Origin: Tragulus kanchil
Lineage: Eukaryota > Chordata > Mammalia > Artiodactyla > Tragulidae
Assembly: GCA_022376925.1 (NCBI GenBank)
Contig: JAIOJX010000005.1
Span: 97,313,001 to 97,377,000, forward strand
Reading direction: 5' to 3'
Length of the DNA stretch: 64,000 nucleotides
Shown: positions 1-11,871 of the stretch, piece after piece
Position numbering within the stretch: the first letter of the stretch is position 1
Layout: every line of letters begins with the position of its first letter
Position numbers and translations under genes: made by a program
The notes under the pieces: generated by a model
The model's input: only the letters and a program-made list of their open reading frames with translations
Databases searched by the model: none
What the model was told of the DNA's origin: nothing

Positions 1-258
1 TCCCTGGTGGTCCAGTGGGTAAAGAGTCAGCCTTGCAGTGCAAGGAGCACCGGTTCAGTTCCTGGAATGGGAAGATCCCATATGCCACAGAGTGGCTGGA
101 CCAGTGTGTCCAATTACAAGCCAGCACTCTGGAGCACATATGCCCAGAGCCAGTGCTCTGCAAGGAGAGAGTCCACTGCAATGGGAGGCCCACAGAGGCC
201 AAAGAATAAAGATGGATGAAAATAAATAAATAAAAAAGCACAATAAAAGAGGCCAAAA
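1..258 (+). mobile_element. tRNA-derived SINE, CHR-related, 'GGTCCAGTGGGTAA' subtype
   Basis: tRNA-like head with an A-box-like part (7-18) and a B box GGTTCAGTTCC (52-62), then a body ending GATGGATGAAAATAAATAAA. It begins at the window edge, so a few 5' bases are missing. Five further independent copies of this subtype occur in the window. Confidence 0.8.
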
Positions 259-686
259 TTAAAAAAAAAAAAAAAAAAGATTGTCAAAACAGGGCATAGC
301 ATATGAAAGGAACAGCTATAAGGGGCTGACAAATTAGTTTACTTCATATAAAGAATTTAAGAGGCACTGTGGCCCCCCAAAACACTTCTAGGTTCCCATC
401 CACAGTGTCTTATATAAGAAATTGAAAAAAAAAAACTACCACTACTCCAAGTCAATATTTTAAATTTTCACAACTCAGTATTTCATTTTAGTTATTCTAG
501 GTATCAAATAAGTCTAGTATACCTAGAAGTTTGCCATACACACAAAAAAATGATCTGAAGAAACCATTATCTGTTGCTATTATAGGTTTATGTTGACATT
601 TACTATGCTTTCATGCTATTATGGGCTCTGGATGGGTCATTTTCTTTCAAGTTTTTGTGAAAAATGTTTCTCAAAAATTAATATAA

Positions 687-950
687 GGGCTTTCCTGGTG
701 ATCCAGTGGGTAAAGAGTTCACCTTGTGGTGCAAGGGGCACTGGTTTAATCCCTGGCACAGGAAGATCCCACATGCCGAGGAGCAGCTGGACCGGTGTGC
801 CCAATTATGAGCCAGTGCTCTGGAGCATGTGTGCTCAGAGCTGGTGCTCTGCAACAAGAGAGGCCATTGCAATGGGAGGCCCACACAGGCCAAAGTATTA
901 AGATGGATGAAAATAAATAAATGAAAGACCAACAAAAGAGGCCAAATTTA
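687..950 (+). mobile_element. tRNA-derived SINE, same subtype
   Basis: Complete from GGGCTTTCCTGGTG to GATGGATGAAAATAAATAAATG and an AACAAAAGAGGCC tail. Its last 70 bp recur at 2043-2110 as the start of duplication 1's upper copy. Confidence 0.8.
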
Positions 951-3194
951 TAAAAACAGTATAAGTTTCAACAGCTTTTGATGGAAAATTAGGAAATTAA
1001 CTTGAAAACCAGATGAACACAGACTCATGGACTATGATAACTCAATCATGTCCACTAACCTTTTTTCTTAGATACTTTTAACAAAGATACTTCTAGTATG
1101 CAAAATGTACTAATCCACATCCAGTGAGCACTGAGAAGAAAGGGAGTACAGGTTGATCTGCCCTAACCTGCCAGCTCAACCTAACACTCTCTTGGTGAAA
1201 TTCTTGAATATGTGGTACTAGTTCTGACACTCACATTAGGATCATTCGATACCTCATCTGGTCCTTCTGTTATTCTGCCTATAAAACATGACTTGAGCTC
1301 TTTTAGCAGTGGAACTTCTGTAAAATAAAATCATATATAGAATCCTAACATATACAAAAAGAAAACAAGGGGTAGCTCTGTAGGAGGAGGGCGCACAGAG
1401 CCGGCCTCCCTGGGCGGCCCTCTCCCAGACAGCTTCCATCCCCAACACAAAGCGCCGGTGAATCCTGAGGCATTTTCAAGGAGTCCCAATGAATCTGCTG
1501 AACAGTGTGAAAATCCTTGTGTTTTCCAAAGCCTGTGTTCAGTGAGACTCTTTGAGAGTCTCTCTTTATATAATGAGAATAAAGCGAACAACAGCAGAAC
1601 AATGATCAGAGTGAAGGCTGAGCAGATAAAAAAATAAAATATCTTTTACCAGAGAAGCAAAGAGTCTCATCTTTTAAAATGAGTGCATACTGAGGGAAAA
1701 ATAAAGATCATTGCAGGATTCCTCCAAAGCCTGATTCTCTTGTTCTCTTGCGCAGTAGTATACCTGCTTATGAATATCTCAACAGGCATATAGTCAAACA
1801 GACAGAATGTTCCCCACCACAAAGTTGTTCCCCCCGGAAAATGACAAAAATGAACTCACCTCTTCCTGGAAGAGATTTTGCCGATTCTTTAGAGCTCGCA
1901 ATCTGTTCTGCTTATCTTCATGCTCTAAATGCTCATCTGGTGGATGGAAGTAGCCAATAAGGTCCTGCAGACTTAGACTCACAGACTCGATAGGTAGGTC
2001 TACTGTGGAGGCCTTCACTTTTTGCTAAGAGCAACAGGCTTTCCACACAGGCCAAAGTATTAAGATGGAGAAAATAAATAAATGAAAGACCAACAAAAGA
2101 GGCCAAATTTATAAAAACAGTATAAGTTTCAACAGCTTTTGATGGAAAATTAGGAAATTAACTTGAAAACCAGATGAACACAGACTCATGGACTATGATA
2201 ACTCAATCATGTCCACTAACCTTTTTTCTTAGATACTTTTAACAAAGATACTTCTAGTATGCAAAATGTACTAATCCACATCCAGTGAGCACTGAGAAGA
2301 AAGGGAGTACAGGTTGATCTGCCCTAACCTGCCAGCTCAACCTAACACTCTCTTGGTGAAATTCTTGAATATGTGGTACTAGTTCTGACACTCACATTAG
2401 GATCATTCGATACCTCATCTGGTCCTTCTGTTATTCTGCCTATAAAACATGACTTGAGCTCTTTTAGCAGTGGAACTTCTGTAAAATAAAATCATATATA
2501 GAATCCTAACATATACAAAAAGAAAAAAAGGGGGTAGCTCTGTAGGAGGAGGGCGCACAGAGCCGGCCTCCCTGGGCGGCCCTCTCCCAGACAGCTTCCA
2601 TCCCCAACACAAAGCGCCGGTGAATCCTGAGGCATTTTCAAGGAGTCCCAATGAATCTGCTGAACAGTGTGAAAATCCTTGTGTTTTCCAAAGCCTGTGT
2701 TCAGTGAGACTCTTTGAGAGTCTCTCTTTATATAATGAGAATAAAGCGAACAACAGCAGAACAATGATCAGAGTGAAGGCTGAGCAGATAAAAAAATAAA
2801 ATATCTTTTACCAGAGAAGCAAAGAGTCTCATCTTTTAAAATGAGTGCATACTGAGGGAAAAATAAAGATCATTGCAGGATTCCTCCAAAGCCTGATTCT
2901 CTTGTTCTCTTGCGCAGTAGTATACCTGCTTATGAATATCTCAACAGGCATATAGTCAAACAGACAGAATGTTCCCCACCACAAAGTTGTTCCCCCCGGA
3001 AAATGACAAAAATGAACTCACCTCTTCCTGGAAGAGATTTTGCCGATTCTTTAGAGCTCGCAATCTGTTCTGCTTATCTTCATGCTCTAAATGCTCATCT
3101 GGTGGATGGAAGTAGCCAATAAGGTCCTGCAGACTTAGACTCACAGACTCGATAGGTAGGTCTACTGTGGAGGCCTTCACTTTTTTGCTAAGAG
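881..3194. repeat. Tandem duplication 1 (881-2033 / 2043-3194)
   Basis: Two direct copies offset by 1161-1162 bp with a 9-bp gap. They carry a SINE tail, intron and exon 15. The upper copy lacks two bases near its start (GATGGAGAAAA against GATGGATGAAAA). The lower copy has five T instead of six near its end. An A-rich run also differs (near 1363 and 2524). Differences sit at the junction and in homopolymers. Confidence 0.95.
1860..2033 (-). pseudogene. RYR2: Broken duplicate of RYR2 exon 15
   Basis: Matches the exon at 3022-3205 from its gtgagt donor up to the codons for the LSKK segment. It then ends abruptly at 2033, before the Gly-Leu-Asp codons and the acceptor. A run of five T instead of six (2019-2023) shifts the frame a few bases from the break. 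The damage sits at the edge of the duplicated block 881-3194, as expected for a low-quality contig end rather than an ageing exon. Confidence 0.85.
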
Positions 3195-3205
3195 CATCAA
3201 GTCCC
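3022..3205 (-). CDS. RYR2: RYR2 coding exon (probably exon 15)
   Basis: A 184-nt exon: one G completing Arg431, then 61 codons from [12 protein letters not shown] to RQNLFQEE. The acceptor is ttttag and the donor gtgagt. It encodes the beginning of the alpha-solenoid (domain C, entering the RIH-type region), human residues about 432-492. Leu433 (3199-3201) and Pro466 (3100-3102), both altered in human arrhythmia families as I recall, are conserved. The segment [18 protein letters not shown] is diagnostic for ryanodine receptors. A damaged duplicate lies at 1860-2033. It lacks the acceptor and first codons and has five T where this copy has six, so this is the functional copy. Confidence 0.94.
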
Positions 3206-4017
3206 CTAAAATAGTAACAGACGTTTATTCACACCAGTGAATCACAATTTTATTATTTTTTGGGATATTTATGATTGGAAGCTTTACTTTCTCTATGTCT
3301 GTGAAAGGAAAAATAAGGCCCTAGTTTTCATCCAACAAAAATAATGAATGTATTTAAATGAAATGTTAGACTCTGCCAAGTATATATAATGTTATATGAA
3401 AAGCACCTGTATCAAGAAAAACTCATCTAGAAGAAAATCTAAAGGATCTGGAGAGCCAATTTCCACAAAATTATGGTCTAAATATTTAGAAACCAATTAA
3501 CTTTCATTTTAAAGCACTATATACTTCATTAAGATGGAGTATTCCAAGTTCCTAACTAACTGAAATTTACTCGTTTTGCTTCGTTGTGGGCATAGGAACT
3601 GTTAACTGCTCTGCCATCACTGACACTCACTGTCATCATGCCAAATTTCTGCCATTTTAAAGTTTAAACCCACAATAAAAATTTAGAAAATTCACTTATT
3701 AATCAGAAAATAATATATCCATATGCTTTTTCATTGTCTAAAAGAGATGTACATAAAAAGTAGGGTAAGACACAGAATCTAGTTGTATTTTCTAGACTTT
3801 GAAAAAAATATGACTGGTATGTAAGTATGATAAATTCCTGTGATTTCTGAGATCTTAATTTTAAAACCCAGAGCTTTGTATGTATTTGAAAACAGCTTTT
3901 AAGCATATTGTTTGTAAATAAAAATTATTTCAAATAAAAGGATTAGTAAAATATTCAACAGATACCATAAAAGAAGAGGAAAATGCCTATACTATCGTTG
4001 ATACAGCATTATTCATC

Positions 4018-4230
4018 TTTTGCTGTTCAGTCACTCAGTTGTATCTGACTCTTTGCAACCCCATGGACTTCAGCAAGTCAAGATTCCCTGTCCTTCACTA
4101 TCTCCCAGCGTTTGCTCAAAATTATGCCCATTGACTCAGCAATACCATCCAATAATCTCATTCTCACCCCCTTCTCATCCTACCCTCAATCATTCCCAGT
4201 CTTTTCCAATAAGCAATATCATGAATCATG
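4018..4230 (-). mobile_element. BovB (RTE) 3' end fragment
   Basis: Reverse-strand BovB terminus: TGCTGTTCAGTCACTCAG, ACTCTTTGCAACCCCATGG and CAATACCATCCAATAATCTC. It breaks off near the CATTCCCAGTC part. Confidence 0.78.
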
Positions 4231-4368
4231 ACAAAATTTGATGAATAAAAAGATTAGTCTTCCTTTCCTGCCTTCTGCATTATCAGAACCATAAGGCAAT
4301 ATTTTATTCCAAGGAAATATTTCATTTGAGTTATCTGACTCTATTGCAATTTATATTTTAAAAAACAA

Positions 4369-4900
4369 ATGTTGTTGTTTAGTCACTAAGTCATGTCCAA
4401 CTCTCTGCCACCTCATGGACTGTAGCACACCAGGATCCTCTATCCTCTACTATCTCCCAAAATTTGCTCAAATGCATGTGCATTCAGTCAATGATGCTAT
4501 CAAGCCATCTTATTCTCTGTTGTCCCTTTCTCCTTTGCCTTCGATCTATCCCATCATTAGGGTCTTTTCCAATGGGTTGGCATAAGGTGGCCAACGTATT
4601 GGAGCTTTAGCCTCAAGAGCAATCCTTCCAATGACTATCCAGGGTTGATTTCCTTTAAGATTGACTGGTTTGATCTCCTTGCAGTCCAAAGGACTCTCAA
4701 GAGTCTTTTCTAACACAACAATTCAAAAGTATCACTTCTTCAGCTCTCAACCTTCCTCTCGATCCCACTGTCATAGCCATACATGACCAATGAAAAAATA
4801 CACAGCTTTGACTAAACCGACCTTTGCTGGTAAAATGATGTCTCTGCTTTTTAATAAGCTGCCTAGGTTTGTCATAGTTTTCCTTCCAAGAAGCAAAATA
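4369..4900 (-). mobile_element. BovB (RTE) 3' part, longer fragment
   Basis: Reverse BovB over about 530 bp, with recognisable pieces GTTGTTTAGTCACTAAGTC, AGGGTCTTTTCCAATG, TCCTTGCAGTCCAAAGG and CATACATGACCAATG. It ends near TTTGTCATAGTTTTCC. Confidence 0.82.
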
Positions 4901-5255
4901 AGAACATTTTCAGAAATACAGTAGCAAAAAATTTACACCTACAGCAGATCTGCACCATAAGCAATGTAAAAAGAAGAACTTTGGGAATAAAGATAGACTA
5001 CTCAAAGGAAACACAAATCCTCAATAAAACAATGAAGATGAAAACAGCTGAAATGGCAGCTGTGTGCACAAAATATTAGATGTTTCTATTAGTATTTAAA
5101 CCGCTTTAAAATCTAATTAAATAAAAATGATGAAAATGTAGTGTGATATTATAGTATCAATAAAAGCCAAATGTCTGACAAAAGCATGGCAAGACTAGGA
5201 GAGAAGTATTCTATTGAAATGTTCTTATATTATTCATAAAGGTAAAAATAATTAA

Positions 5256-6235
5256 AAGTACAAGTTAAAGATGTATGCTTAAAATCTTAAGCAACCACCA
5301 AAATAACAATAAAAAGAATTATAACTAATAAACCAATAAGAAGAAGATAAGATGGAAGTGCAAAAGATATTCAACTAACCCAAACAAAGGCAGAAAACAA
5401 AGGAAAAGGGATGAAGACCATATGAGTCAAATACAAAATGAATAATACCGTAGCAGACAAACATACACCAATAATCGTATGAATATAAATAGACTAAACT
5501 TCACAATTAAAAGACAGTGATTGGGCTTCCCTGGTGGTCCAGTGGGTAAAGAGTCAGCCTTGCAATGAAAGGGGCACAGGTTAGATCCTTGGCCCAGGAA
5601 GGTCCCACATGCCACAGAGTGGCTGGACCAGTGTGTCCAATTATGAGCCAGTGCTTTGGAGTCCATGCGCCCAGAGTCAGTGCTCTGCAACAAGAGAGGC
5701 CACCACAATGTGAGGCCAACACAGGACAAAGAATAAAGATGGATGAAAATAAATAAATAAATAAACAATGAAAGAGGTCAAAATTAAAAAAAAAAAAAAA
5801 GAAAGGAAAAGTTCTTTAAAAATAATATGCGATGCTAACACCAAGGAAAGCAAGAGAGCAGCAATTCTATATTAACATCATATAAAGTTGATGTCATGGC
5901 AAATATCACCAGAGATTTTGAAAGGTAATTTCAGTATCAGGGGGTCAGTTTATCATATCCTAAAGTTCTTATGAACCTAGTAACAGAGCTTGAAATTACA
6001 TGAAAAAAACCACAACAACAACAGAACTGCCAAGGAGAAACAGAAAAATCCAATTATACTGGGAGATTCCACACCCTTGTCTCAATAATGAATAGAACAT
6101 ACAGACAAACATACAAACTCAGGAAGGAAAAGAATAATCTAAACACTACCCACCAACTAGATCAAATGGACAGTTTTTGTACTCTACCCAGTAAAAGGAG
6201 AATGGGCACACGGAACATTTCCTGAGGCGGCAACT
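5256..6235 (+). mobile_element. Old L1M fragment (ORF2 endonuclease region), part 1
   Basis: Decayed ORF2-like text including AAATAGACTAAACTTC next to AATTAAAAGACAG, and later GGGAGATTCCACACC and a CAACTAGATCAAATGGAC-type stretch matching L1 endonuclease coding sequence. It is interrupted by a SINE at 5521-5805, then by MER2-like DNA, and continues at 6585 and after 13610. Confidence 0.72.
5521..5805 (+). mobile_element. tRNA-derived SINE, same subtype
   Basis: Inserted into the L1M. It runs from TTGGGCTTCCCTGGTGG to an (AAAT)n and poly-A tail. Diverged but complete. Confidence 0.82.
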
Positions 6236-6269
6236 ATCAGCAAACATTACAAAAATGTCTGAGAGAACT

Positions 6270-6570
6270 TGTGACTGAGTTGATTAGTATGACCTTGGTT
6301 ATGAAGGTAACACAAGAGGGATCCATTCTTAGACTAACCAGTAACACTCTTCCCAGTTCAGTAACAGAGTGTGGGATGTAAGTTTTTCAGGCTGACTTAA
6401 GAGTAGTCATGCCTGCCTCTGCATACAACCTATGCACACCCTCCAGTGTACCTAAACCATCTCTAGATTACTTAAAACAGACAATACAATGTAAATACTA
6501 TGTATATAGCTCCCAGCATTCAGCAAATTCAAAGCTTTTGGTGGGGCTGGGGGGTACTTCCTGGGCTGTA
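6270..6570 (+). mobile_element. MER2-like DNA transposon fragment
   Basis: It contains ACCATCTCTAGATTACTT and AATACAATGTAAATACTATG, typical of MER2/Tigger-type non-autonomous elements, placed between two colinear parts of the L1M. A duplicate copy lies at 7437-7737. Confidence 0.6.
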
Positions 6571-6584
6571 ACATCTCAATAAAT

Positions 6585-6728
6585 TTAAAAGCACTCAGAT
6601 TTACAAAGTATGCTCTCTGATGATTTCAATACTAAATTAGAAATCAGTGACAAAGATTTTTGGAAAATCCCAGACATTTGGAAATTAAACAATCTATTGG
6701 TCAAAGAAGCAATTAAAAGTGAAAGTGA
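6585..6728 (+). mobile_element. Old L1M fragment, part 2
   Basis: It encodes a KLEISDKDFWKIPDIWKLNN-like segment, the end of the L1 endonuclease domain, colinear with the part ending at 6235. The younger L1 inserted at 6728. A duplicate copy lies at 7752-7895. Confidence 0.75.
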
Positions 6729-7075
6729 GGAGCCACGGGCGCCGCAAGGAGCCACGGCGCAGATGCTAGTATGTGAACTAATATCACAGAACACCATAGC
6801 AAACCAGACATAGAGCCTACACCCCTTGACAAATCATCAAACCAAGGGTCCTCGGAGCAGAAGCCCTGATTCCCAGACCCCACACTATCAAAGAACATGC
6901 AACACTAGAGATTATTCACCTGTAAACAAGGCCTAACACCACCCAAGACACAAACCACTGAACCCTTCTAGAAGGACAGAAACCCAAAGGAAGGGAGAAT
7001 TCAACCAAGAAGCCTGGTGGGAATAAGAACTCCACACACACAGACACACACAAAGAAACAAAAATTAACCTAATA

Positions 7076-7405
7076 GTGAAACGTCAGAGAAACACTGCAC
7101 AAATGAAGGACCAAGCTAGAGAAAAACTGCTTCAAATGACAGAGGAGGAGATAGACAAACTATCTGAAAGAGAATTCAGAAAAGTTATACTAATGAGGAT
7201 GCAAAACACCGAAAACAGAATATTAGAGGAAATTAATGCTTTGAGAAGAGACATGCAAGAAATGAAAAATAAGCAAATGGAGACAACCAACTCAATTGCT
7301 GAACTCAAAAATACTATAGAAGGTCTCAACAGTAGAGTATCAGAGGCTGAAGAAAGGATAAGTGAGCTGGGAGATAGAATGGTGGAAATAAGTGCTGAAG
7401 AATAG
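7076..7405 (+). pseudogene. L1 ORF1 N-terminal part, lower duplicate
   Basis: Same 109-codon sequence as the copy beginning at 8243 (KRQRNTAQMKDQA... to RMVEISAEE, then TAG), inside the lower copy of duplication 2. After 7426 it runs into the junction, not the rest of ORF1. It should not be counted as a separate gene. Confidence 0.88.
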
Positions 7406-8242
7406 AACAAAACTGAAAGAATTAAAATGAATACCTTGTGACTGAGTTGATTAGTTTTACCTTGGTTATGAAGGTAACACAAGAGGGATCCATTCTTAGA
7501 CTAACCAGTAACACTCTTCCCAGTTCAGTAACAGAGTGTGGGATGTAAGTTTTTCAGGCTGACTTAAGAGTAGTCATGCCTGCCTCTGCATACAACCTAT
7601 GCACACCCTCCAGTGTACCTAAACCATCTCTAGATTACTTAAAACAGACAATACAATGTAAATACTATGTATATAGCTCCCAGCATTCAGCAAATTCAAA
7701 GCTTTTGGTGGGGCTGGGGGGTACTTCCTGGGCTGTAACATCTCAATAAATTTAAAAGCACTCAGATTTACAAAGTATGCTCTCTGATGATTTCAATACT
7801 AAATTAGAAATCAGTGACAAAGATTTTTGGAAAATCCCAGACATTTGGAAATTAAACAATCTATTGGTCAAAGAAGCAATTAAAAGTGAAAGTGAGGAGC
7901 CACGGGCGCCGCAAGGAGCCACGGCGCAGATGCTAGTATGTGAACTAATATCACAGAACACCATAGCAAACCAGACATAGAGCCTACACCCCTTGACAAA
8001 TCATCAAACCAAGGGTCCTCGGAGCAGAAGCCCTGATTCCCAGACCCCACACTATCAAAGAACATGCAACACTAGAGATTATTCACCTGTAAACAAGGCC
8101 TAACACCACCCAAGACACAAACCACTGAACCCTTCTAGAAGGACAGAAACCCAAAGGAAGGGAGAATTCAACCAAGAAGCCTGGTGGGAATAAGAACTCC
8201 ACACACACAGACACACACAAAGAAACAAAAATTAACCTAATA

Positions 8243-9029
8243 GTGAAACGTCAGAGAAACACTGCACAAATGAAGGACCAAGCTAGAGAAAAACTGCTTC
8301 AAATGACAGAGGAGGAGATAGACAAACTATCTGAAAGAGAATTCAGAAAAGTTATACTAATGAGGATGCAAAACACCGAAAACAGAATATTAGAGGAAAT
8401 TAATGCTTTGAGAAGAGACATGCAAGAAATGAAAAATAAGCAAATGGAGACAACCAACTCAATTGCTGAACTCAAAAATACTATAGAAGGTCTCAACAGT
8501 AGAGTATCAGAGGCTGAAGAAAGGATAAGTGAGCTGGGAGATAGAATGGTGGAAATAAGTGCTGAAGAATAGAACAAAACTGAAAGAATTAAAAGAACTG
8601 AGGATACCCTAAGAGACCTCTGGGACAATATCAAACGCACCAACATTAGAATTAAAGGAGTTCCAGAAGAAGAAGAGGAAAAGAAAGACTATGAAAAAAT
8701 TCTTGAAGAGGTTATAGTTGAAAACTACCCCAACATGGGAAAGGAAATAGTCAACCAAGTCCAAGAAGCACAAAGAGTTCCATACAGGAGAAACCCCAGA
8801 AGAAACACACCAAGGCACATTCTAATCAAACTAACGCAGACTAAATATAAAGACAGATTACTAAAAGCAGCTAGGAGCAAACAACAAATAACATATAAAG
8901 GAAACCCCATACGTCTAACTGCGGATATCTCAACAGAAACCCTGCAGGCCAGAAGAGAATGGCAAGACATATTTAAATGGCTAAAAGAGAATAACCCACA
9001 AATCAAACCTCAGTCAATTCAAGAAAACT
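8243..9029 (+). pseudogene. L1 ORF1 (RNA-binding chaperone), inactive
   Basis: ORF1p forms a coiled-coil trimer and packages L1 RNA. Seen here are the start segment KRQRNTAQ, though the first codon is GTG where L1 has ATG; a heptad-rich coiled coil (about residues 25-108); an in-frame TAG at 8570-8572; and then, in the same frame, the RRM and C-terminal region with RDLWDNIKRTNIRIKGVPEEEE, QEAQRVPYRRNPRRNTPRHI and LQARREWQDIFK. The usual last 40-60 residues are missing: the frame runs directly into ORF2 sequence near 9005-9030. Lost start codon, stop and truncation make it non-functional. Confidence 0.9.
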
Positions 9030-10753
9030 GAAATTATATCAACCATCTTCTCGGACCACAATGCAATGAGACTAGAGATCAACTACAGGAAAAAAACCAC
9101 TAAAAACACAAACACATGGAGATTAAACAATACATACCTAAAAAACCAACTGATCACTGAGGAAATCAAAGAAGAAATTAAACAATTCCTAGAAGAAAAT
9201 GACAATGAACACACGACAGTGCAAAACCTATGGGATACTGCAAAAGCAGTTCTAAGAGGGAAATTTATAGCAATACAATCCCACCTCAAGAAGCTAGGAA
9301 AATATGAAACAGATGACCTAACCCTCTGCATAAAACAACTGGAGAAAGAAGAATAAAAACACCCCAAAGCCAGCAGAAGAAGAGAAATCATAAGGATCAG
9401 AGCAGAAATAAATGAGAAAGAAATGAAAGAAACAATAGTAAAGATAAATAAAACAAAAAGCTGATTCTTCGAAAAGGTAAACAAAATTGACAAGCCACTG
9501 GTCAGACCCATTAAGCAAAAGAGAGAGAAGAACCAGATCAACAAAATCAAAAACGAAAAAAGGAGAGATTACAACAGATAATGCAGAAATCCAAAGGATT
9601 CTAAGAGACTATTATGAGCAACTCTATCGCAACAAACTGGACAACCTGGAAGAAATGGACAGTTTCTTGGAGAAGATTAATCTCCCAAGACTGAGCCAGG
9701 AAGAAACAGAAACTTTGAATAACCCAATCACAAGCTCAGAAATTGAGTCTGTGATTAAAAATCTACCCAAAAATAAAAGCCCAGGGCCAGATGGCTTCAC
9801 AGCCGAATTCTACCAAACATTTAAAGAAGAGCTAATGCCGGTCCTTCTAAAACTCTTTCAAAAAATTGCACAGGAACACTTCCAAACACATTCTACGAGG
9901 CCACCATCACCCTGATACCCAAACCAGGCAAAGACAACACAAAAAAGGAAAACTATAGGCCAATTTCACCGATGAACTTAGACGCCAAGATCCTCAACAA
10001 AATCCTAGCAAACAGAATTCAATGACACATCAAAAAACTCATACATTACAATCAAGTCGGGTTCATCCCAGGCATGCAAGACTTCTTCAACATCTGCAAA
10101 TCAATCAATGTGATACACCATATCAACAAACTGAAAGACAAAAATCACATGATCATCTCAATAGATGCAGAAAAAGCCTTCAACAAAGTACAACATCCAT
10201 TTATGATAAAAACTCTCCAGAAAATGGGCATAGAAGGAACCTATCTCAACATAATAAAAGCCATCTATGAGGAGCCTACAGCGAACATTATCCTTAACGG
10301 TGAAAAACTGAAAGCATTCCCTCTAAGATCAGGAACAAGACAGGGGTGCCCACTTTCACCACTGCTATTCAACATAGTCCTGGAAGTCCTAGCAACAGCA
10401 ATAAGAGAAGAGAAAGAAATAAAAGGAATCCAGATTGGAAAGGAAGAAGTCAAGCTCTCTCTTTTTGCAGATGACATGATATTATACATAGAAAATCCCA
10501 AAGACATGGTTAAAAAGCTACTAGAGCTAATCAATGAATTCAGCAAAGTCACAGGATATAAAGTCAACACACAGAAGTCACTGGCATTCCTATACACAAA
10601 CAATGAAAAATCAGAAGATGAAATCAAAGAGGCAGTCCCCTTCACCATTGCAACCAAAAGAATCAAATATCTAGGAATAAACGTACCCAAAGAAACAAAA
10701 GAATTGTACACAGAAAATTACAAGACACTCATGAGAGACATTAAAGAAGACTT
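9030..10753 (+). pseudogene. L1 ORF2 fragment: end of endonuclease and RT (lower copy)
   Basis: ORF2p is the L1 endonuclease/reverse transcriptase. The text enters at the end of the endonuclease domain ([15 protein letters not shown]), so the catalytic part is missing. It continues through the linker, with a TAA at 9354, another stop near 9462 and frame changes near 9570 and 9880. RT motifs follow: [37 protein letters not shown] and the catalytic FADD at 10464-10475. A TGA interrupts the NRIQ-HIKKL segment at 10022-10024. It stops at the duplication junction 10753. Confidence 0.9.
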
Positions 10754-11871
10754 CAAACAAGAAGATCAATGTGAATTGGACAGTTTCTTGAAGATTAATC
10801 TCCCAAGACTGAGCCAGGAAGAAACAGAAACTTTGAATAACCCAATCACAAGCTCAGAAATTGAGTCTGTGATTAAAAATCTACCCAAAAATAAAAGCCC
10901 AGGGCCAGATGGCTTCACAGCCGAATTCTACCAAACATTTAAAGAAGAGCTAATGCCGGTCCTTCTAAAACTCTTTCAAAAAATTGCACAGGAACACTTC
11001 CAAACACATTCTACGAGGCCACCATCACCCTGATACCCAAACCAGGCAAAGACAACACAAAAAAGGAAAACTATAGGCCAATTTCACCGATGAACTTAGA
11101 CGCCAAGATCCTCAACAAAATCCTAGCAAACAGAATTCAATGACACATCAAAAAACTCATACATTACAATCAAGTCGGGTTCATCCCAGGCATGCAAGAC
11201 TTCTTCAACATCTGCAAATCAATCAATGTGATACACCATATCAACAAACTGAAAGACAAAAATCACATGATCATCTCAATAGATGCAGAAAAAGCCTTCA
11301 ACAAAGTACAACATCCATTTATGATAAAAACTCTCCAGAAAATGGGCATAGAAGGAACCTATCTCAACATAATAAAAGCCATCTATGAGGAGCCTACAGC
11401 GAACATTATCCTTAACGGTGAAAAACTGAAAGCATTCCCTCTAAGATCAGGAACAAGACAGGGGTGCCCACTTTCACCACTGCTATTCAACATAGTCCTG
11501 GAAGTCCTAGCAACAGCAATAAGAGAAGAGAAAGAAATAAAAGGAATCCAGATTGGAAAGGAAGAAGTCAAGCTCTCTCTTTTTGCAGATGACATGATAT
11601 TATACATAGAAAATCCCAAAGACATGGTTAAAAAGCTACTAGAGCTAATCAATGAATTCAGCAAAGTCACAGGATATAAAGTCAACACACAGAAGTCACT
11701 GGCATTCCTATACACAAACAATGAAAAATCAGAAGATGAAATCAAAGAGGCAGTCCCCTTCACCATTGCAACCAAAAGAATCAAATATCTAGGAATAAAC
11801 GTACCCAAAGAAACAAAAGAATTGTACACAGAAAATTACAAGACACTCATGAGAGACATTAAAGAAGACTT
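9657..11871. repeat. Tandem duplication 3 (9657-10753 / 10778-11871)
   Basis: Offset 1118-1121 bp. The filler of 24 bp (10754-10777) matches neither flank. The block lies inside L1 ORF2 and duplicates the whole RT core including the FADD motif. Three bases (GGA) are missing in the upper copy 13 bp after it starts. The reading frame happens to run through the junction, giving a chimeric open frame. Confidence 0.95.

Larger units (their letters stand above)
1..3021 (-). other. RYR2: RYR2 intron 15 (partial)
   Basis: Intron sequence downstream of exon 15; the next exon is outside the window. It holds two SINEs (1-258 and 687-950), a poly-A run at 260-278 and the lower part of duplicated block 881-3194. 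The stretches 280-686 and 961-1859 show nothing recognisable. Confidence 0.7.
6268..8593. repeat. Tandem duplication 2 (6268-7426 / 7435-8593)
   Basis: Offset 1167 bp, gap 8 bp. It spans the MER2-like piece, the L1M remnant and the 5' end and ORF1 start of the younger L1. The copies are almost identical; a small substitution cluster (TGATTAGTATGACC against TGATTAGTTTTACC) lies within 20 bp of the start of the upper copy. Confidence 0.95.

Noticed and set aside
9083..9550. Long minus-strand open frame of 155 codons
   Set aside because: Antisense shadow of L1 ORF2; composition is hydrophobic low-complexity from reverse-complemented A-rich DNA.
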